A DNA stretch of 6,136 nt from contig JALQZL010000090.1 of the NCBI GenBank assembly GCA_023258355.1, positions 1-6,136 of the forward strand, given 5' to 3'. This document shows, one piece after another, positions 1 through 5,477 of the stretch. Within the stretch, counting starts at the first letter, position 1. Each line of letters begins with the position of its first letter. Origin of the DNA: Wenzhouxiangellaceae bacterium. Lineage in GTDB: Bacteria; Pseudomonadota; Gammaproteobacteria; Xanthomonadales; Wenzhouxiangellaceae. The position numbers and the translations under genes are program-made. The notes beneath the pieces were generated by a model that saw only the letters and a list, made by a program, of their open reading frames with translations, was not told the origin of the DNA and did no database searches.

Positions 1-948
1 ATGCTTGAGCTGTCCGTCTATGAGGGCATTGGGCATTTGTTGACGCCAGTGGTGACGGACATGAAGGAGGCTTCAAATGCACTGAGGTGGTGCGTCGGAG
101 AGATGGAGCGTCGATACAGTCTGATGTCCGCCCTGGGTGTTCGAAACCTCGCCGGCTACAACCGCAAGGTCAAAGAGGCAAAAGACAAGGGCAAGCCTAT
201 CGCGCACCCCGGCATTGATCCTGATAACTTGCCGCCAGGTGCTGAAGTGCCAATGTTAGAGCCAATGCCTTATATTGTCGTGGTGGTCGATGAGTTCGCT
301 GACATGATGATGATTGTGGGCAAAAAGATTGAGCAGCTCATCGCCAGATTGGCTCAGAAAGCAAGGGCTTCTGGAATCCACTTGATCTTGGCCACGCAGC
401 GGCCATCTGTGGATGTGATCACGGGCTTAATCAAAGCCAATATTCCCACCCGAATTGCGTTCCAGGTATCAGCAAAAGTCGACTCTCGGACGATTCTGGA
501 TCGCGGCGGCGCCGAACAACTCCTCGGTCACGGGGATATGCTCTATCTTCCACCTGGCTCTGGGATCACGGAGCGTATCCATGGGGCCTTTGTTGATGAT
601 GATGAAGTACACAAGGTGGTCGAATGGCTGCGTAAACAAGGAGAGCCTGATTACTTGGAGGAAGTCCTATCGGAGACGCAGTCCACAGCGGATGGTCAAT
701 CGATCGGATTGACTGGCTTTCCCGAGGCAGGTGAGGCCGGTAGTTCAGAGGATGAACTTTATGACCGCGCCGTGGCCTATGTATTAGAGAGTCGGCGGGC
801 ATCGATTTCCAGTGTTCAGCGCCATCTCAGAGTTGGTTATAACCGCGCAGCGAGACTGATTGAGGAAATGGAGGCCCAAGGTGTTGTTAGCCCACCAGAA
901 CACAATGGACAACGCGAATTATTGGTTCCAGCGCCACCCAGAGATTAA
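1..948 (+). CDS. ftsK: DNA translocase FtsK, C-terminal part (5' end outside window)
   Basis: FtsK is a septum-anchored hexameric ATPase that pumps double-stranded DNA during cell division and activates XerCD recombination at dif to resolve chromosome dimers. The visible 315 residues hold the second part of the motor and the gamma domain. The Walker B strand VVVVDE is at about 93-98 and is followed by the family-typical ATQRPSVDVITGLIKANIPT at about 131-150. An acidic linker covers about 220-250, and a winged-helix gamma domain (SISSVQRHLRVGYNRAARLI) covers about 252-310. In E. coli that domain reads KOPS sequences and contacts XerD. The membrane domain, the linker and the Walker A loop lie upstream of base 1. 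Although base 1 is an ATG, it is an internal Met of the motor (family context PKMLELSVYEGI), so it is not the start. The gene ends in TAA four bases before lolA, which suggests cotranscription. Family assignment is secure. Confidence 0.97.
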   Translation: MLELSVYEGIGHLLTPVVTDMKEASNALRWCVGEMERRYSLMSALGVRNLAGYNRKVKEAKDKGKPIAHPGIDPDNLPPGAEVPMLEPMPYIVVVVDEFADMMMIVGKKIEQLIARLAQKARASGIHLILATQRPSVDVITGLIKANIPTRIAFQVSAKVDSRTILDRGGAEQLLGHGDMLYLPPGSGITERIHGAFVDDDEVHKVVEWLRKQGEPDYLEEVLSETQSTADGQSIGLTGFPEAGEAGSSEDELYDRAVAYVLESRRASISSVQRHLRVGYNRAARLIEEMEAQGVVSPPEHNGQRELLVPAPPRD

Positions 949-952
949 AGCT

Positions 953-1573
953 ATGAAGGCGTCTCACTGCCTATTACTGGCACTGTGGCTTTGGGGCATC
1001 AGTGGCGTGGCGATACATGCTGCTGCCCCTCTAGACGCCTTAGAGAGGTTTTCAGTGGCGACACAGTCTCTAAGGGCAGATTTTGAGCAAGTGACCTATG
1101 ACACGGACGGCTTTTTAATTGAGCGAAGTCAGGGAGCCCTGCATTTTAGCCACCCCAATCAGTTTAGATGGGCATACGATGAGCCCATCGCAGAGATGAT
1201 GATCGGTGACGGGGCCTTTCTATGGCACTACGATCCGGGATTGGCTCAAGTGACTCGTCAACCGCAGCCCGATCCGATCCACTCTCCTTTGCTAGTGTTT
1301 AGTGACTTTGATCAACTCAAGGTCCGTTATGAGATTGAAGAGGAGCCAAGCAGTGGCGAGTTGGTCTTTGTGCCCTATGATTCATCAAGCCCTATCGCTG
1401 AGGCACGCGTCATGCTTGCTGAGTCAGCAAGAACACTGGTGATTGAATGGGTCGATAACTTTGACCAGCTCAGCAGAGTCACGCTGACTAATATTGACCA
1501 AAATCTCCCGCTGGATGAAGCCCTCTTTAACTTCGTGCCGCCAGCAGGGGTGGATGTTTTGGAAGGCTTTTAG
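953..1573 (+). CDS. lolA: Outer-membrane lipoprotein carrier protein LolA
   Basis: LolA is the periplasmic chaperone that takes lipoproteins released by the LolCDE ABC transporter and passes them to LolB at the outer membrane. The product is 206 residues, the usual size. Residues 1-23 look like a Sec signal peptide (MK, then a hydrophobic run LLLALWLWGISGVAI), with cleavage probably near A23-A25. The mature part has the family pattern: LRADFEQVTYDTDG near 40-53, HPNQFRWAYDEP near 67-78 (R72 occupies the place of the functional Arg43 of mature E. coli LolA), GDGAFLWHYDP, and the C-terminal FVPPAGVDVLEGF. I chose ATG 953 because it gives the signal peptide directly. An in-frame GTG at 860 would add 31 charged residues inside ftsK. 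The ribosome site is weak, and the 4-base gap after ftsK suggests translational coupling. The gene order ftsK-lolA supports the call. Confidence 0.95.
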   Translation: MKASHCLLLALWLWGISGVAIHAAAPLDALERFSVATQSLRADFEQVTYDTDGFLIERSQGALHFSHPNQFRWAYDEPIAEMMIGDGAFLWHYDPGLAQVTRQPQPDPIHSPLLVFSDFDQLKVRYEIEEEPSSGELVFVPYDSSSPIAEARVMLAESARTLVIEWVDNFDQLSRVTLTNIDQNLPLDEALFNFVPPAGVDVLEGF

Positions 1574-1584
1574 GAAAGCTCGTT
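1574..1584. other. Convergent 11-base intergenic gap, no clear terminator
   Basis: The stop codons of lolA (plus strand) and of the 2OG oxygenase gene (minus strand) face each other across 11 bases. I found no strong GC-rich stem followed by a T-run on either strand here. The best nearby candidate is a weak four-base stem, CCAT/ATGG, at about 1592-1604 inside the oxygenase gene. Termination of either transcript must rely on Rho, on a structure inside the opposing gene, or on read-through that produces antisense RNA. The last option is inference. Confidence 0.6.
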
Positions 1585-2310
1585 TTATTTGCCATCGGGC
1601 TTATGGAATAGCCGTCTGATTCGTCCTGTGAGCGTGTCGGCATTCACAACGATAATAAAGACCTTCCGAAGTCTATCTTCCGGACACTTGAGCGCTTTGA
1701 CCCCATGCCAGGAATTCCCTTGTCGCTGAAAGAGTAAAGACCGATTGCCCATAGTTTCGGCTGTCCAGCTGCGGTCAAACTCATCAAAGTCAGGCGCGCT
1801 GGAGGTCTTGAAGCGACCCAGATCATCCAGAATCATCGTCTCACCACCCCAGCTCCGGTCCCAATCATCTTCTGTGTTGAAGTAGAAAATATGAGAGCCC
1901 AGTTTTCGTTTGGCATCACAGTGAGGGGAGACTGAAGCGCCTTGCGGCGCATAGTGCCAATGATAGGTCAGCTTAAAGCGTTTGGTTCGGAACATCTTGG
2001 CAAGCCAACCTTGATAAATCGGCCCATTGAGCTCAGCCACAAACTGATGCCATAGGGGGTGAATATCCAATCCTTCGTGATATTCCAAAGCATAACGATC
2101 ATGTGGTTTTTGCCCATGCGCACGCTTGCGACCGAAGCTTGCTTTCATGATGCTGGTGGATGGCATATTCTCTTTTAATTCAAAGAAAGCCTCCCGTGTT
2201 AATACATCCTCTGGATTGATCCAAGGGTAGGGATCTGCCCCCTGGAAAGTCTGGGGGTTGATGCTGAGTAGTGTTTCTTGATTCAGTACGAAAGGCACTG
2301 CAGTGCTCAT
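1585..2310 (-). CDS. 2-oxoglutarate/Fe(II)-dependent oxygenase
   Basis: This is a 241-residue predicted soluble, cytoplasmic oxygenase of the double-stranded beta-helix fold. Such enzymes couple oxidative decarboxylation of 2-oxoglutarate to hydroxylation or related oxidation of a substrate. The iron-binding triad is visible as His130-x-Asp132 in SPHCDAKRKLGSHIFYF and distal His202 in GNSWHGV. Arg213 or Arg215 (EDRLRKVFIIVVN) sits where the 2OG carboxylate-binding arginine is expected, 11-13 residues after the distal His. WGGET at 154-158 is another typical element between the metal ligands. No signal peptide or membrane segment is seen. The ATG is preceded by a moderate ribosome site (AAGGCGAG). 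It is the last gene of the minus-strand operon, 13 bases after the glycosyltransferase fusion gene, so the substrate is probably a sugar, acyl chain or other part of the glycoconjugate made there. LpxO-like lipid hydroxylation is one possibility but is not shown. Superfamily is secure; substrate is unknown. Confidence 0.85.
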   Translation of the reverse strand: MSTAVPFVLNQETLLSINPQTFQGADPYPWINPEDVLTREAFFELKENMPSTSIMKASFGRKRAHGQKPHDRYALEYHEGLDIHPLWHQFVAELNGPIYQGWLAKMFRTKRFKLTYHWHYAPQGASVSPHCDAKRKLGSHIFYFNTEDDWDRSWGGETMILDDLGRFKTSSAPDFDEFDRSWTAETMGNRSLLFQRQGNSWHGVKALKCPEDRLRKVFIIVVNADTLTGRIRRLFHKPDGK

Positions 2311-2317
2311 GATTGTT

Positions 2318-2325
2318 CTCGCCTT
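2318..2325 (-). promoter_or_regulatory. Putative ribosome binding site of the 2OG oxygenase gene
   Basis: Read on the minus strand, the segment is AAGGCGAG, a one-mismatch variant of the Shine-Dalgarno core, ending 7 bases before the ATG at 2310. It overlaps the TAA of the preceding fusion gene, so ribosomes ending there can re-initiate. It supports this start codon over internal ones. Confidence 0.4.
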
Positions 2326-4549
2326 ATTGTTTCGTTGACAGCTTTAATTGGTAGATGACCTGATCAATGGCATTTTGTAGCACAGGGGGGACAGGATAGG
2401 GTGAAGAAACGGGTTGTCCCAAGGGAACGGCATACCCTTGCGCATAGAGGGCCTCATGCAACGCAGCCAACGCCCTTGGTGGCAACACCCAAGCCCGCTC
2501 CAGGGCCCGAGCACACAAGTACTGCAGGCCCTGCTGTGGACGGATACTGCCACGTCGGTTGTAGGTTGGCTTAACCGCTCGCGTGGCGACCCAGCCAGCC
2601 AATTGATCAAATAGGCGTCGTGGTGCATGGGGTGCATAAAATACTGAAAACGGCTGGCCCGTGCTGAGGGCGTCAGCGATCATCGATTCACTTTCGCCGG
2701 TGACGATGAGGTGATCGGCATGCGCCAGTGCCAAGGCATACGGGTTGCTCGGATCATTGGGTTTCCAGGCGTAGCTGATTGTTTCCACGCTCAGTTTTCT
2801 ATCTAACTCAGACAACAGAGTCGTGCTACGTCGACTGCCCACGAGTAAAACGGAACCGTTCACTTGCTGAGCTAGTTTGTCAATGCCTTCAGCCAACACA
2901 GCAATATCAGACGGCGCGTACTTGTAAGACTTGGTAGATCCGCCGAGCAGAACAGCCAATCTCTTTGGCTGGGCGCGCCAAGACTGCCATTTGTCATCGT
3001 TCTGACAGGGTGAGCTCTGGCCAAGGTTGACGGGCACCAACGTCTCGATTCGTCGAGGATGAGGTGTAAGCCCGAAATGAGCGCACTGGACAACCACGCC
3101 CCCATGTTGGGGCACAGCCCCCGCCTTCCGCCCCGATAAAATAAGCCGCAGGTAGGGATACTTTTTCTGATAGCGGCGGGCAATACGCGTGGGGAGCCAG
3201 CCGCCAGCCACGACGATAGTCGTTGAATCAGGCAGTGCCGGCAAGGCCCGAGGTTGGCGGACCAGCAGAGACAAGCCCCCCATGAGCGTAGTGGGGAGAG
3301 CGACCTCACCCAAACTGACTTCGAGTTTCTCTGCAACCCCCTCAGCCAGTGCCTTTGCTTGGGCGTTATGACCCGGTTTGTTCGCCGTTAGGTAAGCCAC
3401 ATCCCCCATCAACGCTAGACCGCCAAAGTAATGCTTAACAGATCCTAGCGATGACTCTTGATAGCACAGATGCCAGCGAGCCTGTGGCGCCATCTCACAG
3501 GCCAACTCTAGGTGTTCAACCCAAAACTGCAGGGAACGTTTAAACCGACCGTGGCCATGTCTTAATGGTTCTTGGATTCGAAGCGTCAGGCTAGGTGAGG
3601 CTTCGAGAAGGCGGACCAACACCCACAGAATATCTTGGTCAGGAATATGCTCCAAGAGATGCGACACTTCAAGGGGTTGTGTCTGAGGCTTAGCGGGTTC
3701 TGGGCGAAGGAAATGAAGGGAGGGCACATGCGCCTCTTTCGACCCCAAAAAGAGTAAGACCGCGGCCCAGTGCCTTGATGGTCGCTTGGCATTAAAAGGC
3801 AGAAAACGATGATTATTGGCGTCTTTTTCTAGTTGAGGCCAAAGTTCGTGTGTTGGGTTGTCAAAGTAAATGAGCTGGCTTGGGAATGGTCGCCAAGGTT
3901 GCGTATGTAGGGTTGTGAAGTGAACAAGCTTGGATGTGTCTTTTGAAAATTCTTTATCTCGGGCGTTCCATTCATTGTCTAAATCACCCCAGAGCTTGTC
4001 TTTTCGCGCAGCAGCCTCGAGTTGCTTGCGGCTCTTTTGACGGACATCTTGCTCGTTCCAAACGTCTTTCATACGCTCACAATCAATGAGCATGACCGAG
4101 GTATCTCTATCATTGATGGAAAGAAAGCCTGCGCCTTCCATTGGGGCATCAAAAAGATGAGCCGGGTCAGTCAAATAAATTTGGTCGGCATCGTTATAAA
4201 TGGCTCTGCCCTTGTAGCCACAAAATGCGGGAATGGCAAATCGGTAATTAGTAAACCCAGTCAGCCAGAATCCTCGGCTAAAGCCTCTTAACTCACGCAT
4301 TAGAAAAATTTCATACGATCTGGCTGGATTACGGTGCTTCTCAACCGACCATAGAAAGGCGCGTTCTGCCCGAAATTGATGACGTTCGCTGCCTAGATAA
4401 ATTCTGACAGGGGGGAGACCGGAGTCAGTGTGTCCGGGCTTCGGTCCCATGAGAATACGGTCGGGCACACGCTCTGTGGCTGGAGGACGTGTTCGACTCA
4501 AGGTAGATGGTGTCAATCCGCCAAGAATACGCTGTGCGAGAAGGGCCAT
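2324..4549 (-). CDS. Fusion protein: GT8-like glycosyltransferase, methyltransferase-like remnant, ELM1-family domain
   Basis: This 741-residue protein (numbered from ATG 4549) has three parts. Residues ~47-255 resemble GT8-type, retaining, nucleotide-sugar glycosyltransferases. They include VRIYLGSERHQ near 48, a DxD-type metal site NDADQ at 119-123, WNARDKEF near 194-201, and HFTTLHTQPW at 210-219, comparable to the GT8 HxxGxxKPW metal motif. Residues ~292-375 (LLEHIPDQDILWVL at 298-311, LQFWVEHLELAC at 340-351, ARWHL at 357-361) resemble the C-terminal half of SAM-dependent methyltransferases, without the glycine-rich SAM loop. Residues ~380-690 match the ELM1 family (GT-B-like): KPGHNAQ at 391-397, VVAGGWLPTRIARRY at 446-460, LLGGSTKSYKY at 534-544, GSRRS near 571-575 and VTGESESMIADAL at 616-628. 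No signal peptide or membrane segment is seen. It probably glycosylates an envelope or lipid-linked acceptor, with both GT domains possibly active in sequence. A TTG at 4582 would add 11 residues and overlap the preceding gene; I prefer the ATG. Domain calls rest on motif memory; the acceptor is unknown. Confidence 0.8.
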   Translation of the reverse strand: MALLAQRILGGLTPSTLSRTRPPATERVPDRILMGPKPGHTDSGLPPVRIYLGSERHQFRAERAFLWSVEKHRNPARSYEIFLMRELRGFSRGFWLTGFTNYRFAIPAFCGYKGRAIYNDADQIYLTDPAHLFDAPMEGAGFLSINDRDTSVMLIDCERMKDVWNEQDVRQKSRKQLEAAARKDKLWGDLDNEWNARDKEFSKDTSKLVHFTTLHTQPWRPFPSQLIYFDNPTHELWPQLEKDANNHRFLPFNAKRPSRHWAAVLLFLGSKEAHVPSLHFLRPEPAKPQTQPLEVSHLLEHIPDQDILWVLVRLLEASPSLTLRIQEPLRHGHGRFKRSLQFWVEHLELACEMAPQARWHLCYQESSLGSVKHYFGGLALMGDVAYLTANKPGHNAQAKALAEGVAEKLEVSLGEVALPTTLMGGLSLLVRQPRALPALPDSTTIVVAGGWLPTRIARRYQKKYPYLRLILSGRKAGAVPQHGGVVVQCAHFGLTPHPRRIETLVPVNLGQSSPCQNDDKWQSWRAQPKRLAVLLGGSTKSYKYAPSDIAVLAEGIDKLAQQVNGSVLLVGSRRSTTLLSELDRKLSVETISYAWKPNDPSNPYALALAHADHLIVTGESESMIADALSTGQPFSVFYAPHAPRRLFDQLAGWVATRAVKPTYNRRGSIRPQQGLQYLCARALERAWVLPPRALAALHEALYAQGYAVPLGQPVSSPYPVPPVLQNAIDQVIYQLKLSTKQ

Positions 4550-4553
4550 ACCG

Positions 4554-5477
4554 TTAATGAGCTCCGAGATTGCAGGGGTCAAAAGGTTCTTTGAACCAAC
4601 GGCGTTGATGCCACGACCATAACTCAGGAAAGTGCAAGATGTGTGCTTCCATCAGCGCAGTTAAGTTTCTGACTTGATCCTCTATTTTAGCTGAGGGGTC
4701 ACAGGCAATGGGCGCTTTCGCGCGAAAGAACCACCCAGATTCAGCACCTTCTAACCATACCGGAACGATGGGTGCACCTGAGCGACGAGAGAGCTCTGCT
4801 GGGCCCATTGGCATAGGCACCCTTTTTGCCAAGAACCTGGTGTCGACACCAGAGCGCTTGGTTCCTTGGTCCATGAGAATCATGACAATCTCGTTTCGCT
4901 TGAGTGCTTTGAGCATTTGTCGAAAACCGCCATCAAGGCTGCCTGCGTTGATGGCTTTTAGACCGAGCCGCTCAATGCCCTTTTTAAAAAAGCCAGACGT
5001 TACTTTATTGGATTCTCGATAGACAACATGAATCGGGGCGATTGACAGATTGAGTTGGTGGGCGAGTGCCAGCCCATTGCCCATGTGCATGCCCAGTAAA
5101 ATTGCACCCTGACCATCGGCGAGGGCCGTCTCCAGATGACTTTGATCATCGACTGTGATGGGGGGCAGACAGTCAGTTGCGGGTCGCTCCGTGTTGTAGA
5201 GGCTCATTACCTCTAAGATGGCGCGGTCGCTGAGGGTGACAGCCGAGCGTATTATGTCGTCTATGTTGTCTTTGAGCATGGGTGTGGCTGTGTCTTCGCT
5301 CAGTACTGTCAGTTGTGATTTGAGCTTACGACGCAAGCCAGGGCTTAGTTTTAGATGAACTAACCCGAGGCGATGCCCCCACCGCTGGATTCTAGGGTAG
5401 CCTCCCATGGCAGCGATTTGGCTGATCCATTGCAGGGCATGAAAGCCAGCCCGTCGCCTAAGGCGCTTGAGTGTCAT
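4554..5477 (-). CDS. LpxL/HtrB-like lysophospholipid acyltransferase family protein, catalytic acid missing
   Basis: This 307-residue protein is of the LPLAT superfamily. The closest known type is the Kdo2-lipid A late acyltransferases (LpxL/LpxM), which transfer an acyl chain from acyl-ACP at the inner face of the inner membrane. Length fits. The N-terminus is cationic (MTLKRLRRRAG) and followed by an amphipathic stretch, with no clear membrane helix. Family elements in order are GQGAILLGMHMGN at 122-134, MDQGTKRSGVDTRFLAKRVPMPMGPAELSRRSGAPIVPVWL at 202-242, and the C-terminal PELWSWHQRRWF at 284-295, comparable to the P-x-x-W-x-W-x-H-x-R-W signature. The HX4(D/E) catalytic motif reads H131-M-G-N-G-L136, so the acid is leucine; I checked this in the bases. 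The protein may thus be catalytically altered, inactive or act by another mechanism. Its ATG overlaps the stop codon of the upstream ABC gene (ATGA), and the fusion gene follows after 4 bases. Superfamily is secure; activity and acceptor are uncertain. Confidence 0.85.
   Translation of the reverse strand: MTLKRLRRRAGFHALQWISQIAAMGGYPRIQRWGHRLGLVHLKLSPGLRRKLKSQLTVLSEDTATPMLKDNIDDIIRSAVTLSDRAILEVMSLYNTERPATDCLPPITVDDQSHLETALADGQGAILLGMHMGNGLALAHQLNLSIAPIHVVYRESNKVTSGFFKKGIERLGLKAINAGSLDGGFRQMLKALKRNEIVMILMDQGTKRSGVDTRFLAKRVPMPMGPAELSRRSGAPIVPVWLEGAESGWFFRAKAPIACDPSAKIEDQVRNLTALMEAHILHFPELWSWHQRRWFKEPFDPCNLGAH
4562..4565 (-). promoter_or_regulatory. Candidate Shine-Dalgarno GGAG for the fusion gene
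   Basis: On the minus strand GGAG lies 12 bases before ATG 4549, inside the last codons of the acyltransferase gene. The spacing is a little long but workable, and no comparable site precedes the alternative TTG at 4582. It therefore favours the ATG, with coupling to the upstream stop codon 4 bases away. Confidence 0.35.
5474..5477 (-). other. ATGA stop/start overlap between ABC and acyltransferase genes
   Basis: On the minus strand ATGA holds both the TGA stop of the ABC gene and the ATG of the acyltransferase gene. No good Shine-Dalgarno sequence lies before the ATG, so translation probably depends on re-initiation. This ties the amounts of the two proteins together and supports a shared pathway. 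Confidence 0.8.

Noticed and set aside
860..952. Upstream extension of lolA from the GTG at 860
   Set aside because: It would add 31 charged residues before the signal peptide and overlap ftsK by 89 bases. ATG 953 gives a normal signal peptide.
1592..1604. Weak stem CCAT/ATGG as a terminator for lolA
   Set aside because: The stem is only four pairs, lacks a following T-run and lies in coding sequence of the opposing gene.
2152..2159. Chi-like octamer GCTGGTGG
   Set aside because: A single octamer in 6 kb can occur by chance, it sits within the oxygenase gene, and the organism is not known to use the E. coli Chi sequence.
2872..3336. 154-codon open frame on the minus strand inside the fusion gene
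   Set aside because: It overlaps the ELM1 coding region in another frame. Its translation shows no known motif and has shadow-like composition, while the longer frame carries clear family motifs.
4715..4728. Perfect 14-base palindrome CTTTCGCGCGAAAG
   Set aside because: It lies inside the acyltransferase gene, where it encodes the FFRAKAP region, and I saw no second copy in the window. It has no spacing or position that fits an operator of a neighbouring gene, so chance is the simplest reading.
4708..5022. 104-codon plus-strand open frame antisense to the acyltransferase gene
   Set aside because: It is the mirror of a strongly supported coding frame, with no ribosome site or recognisable domain.
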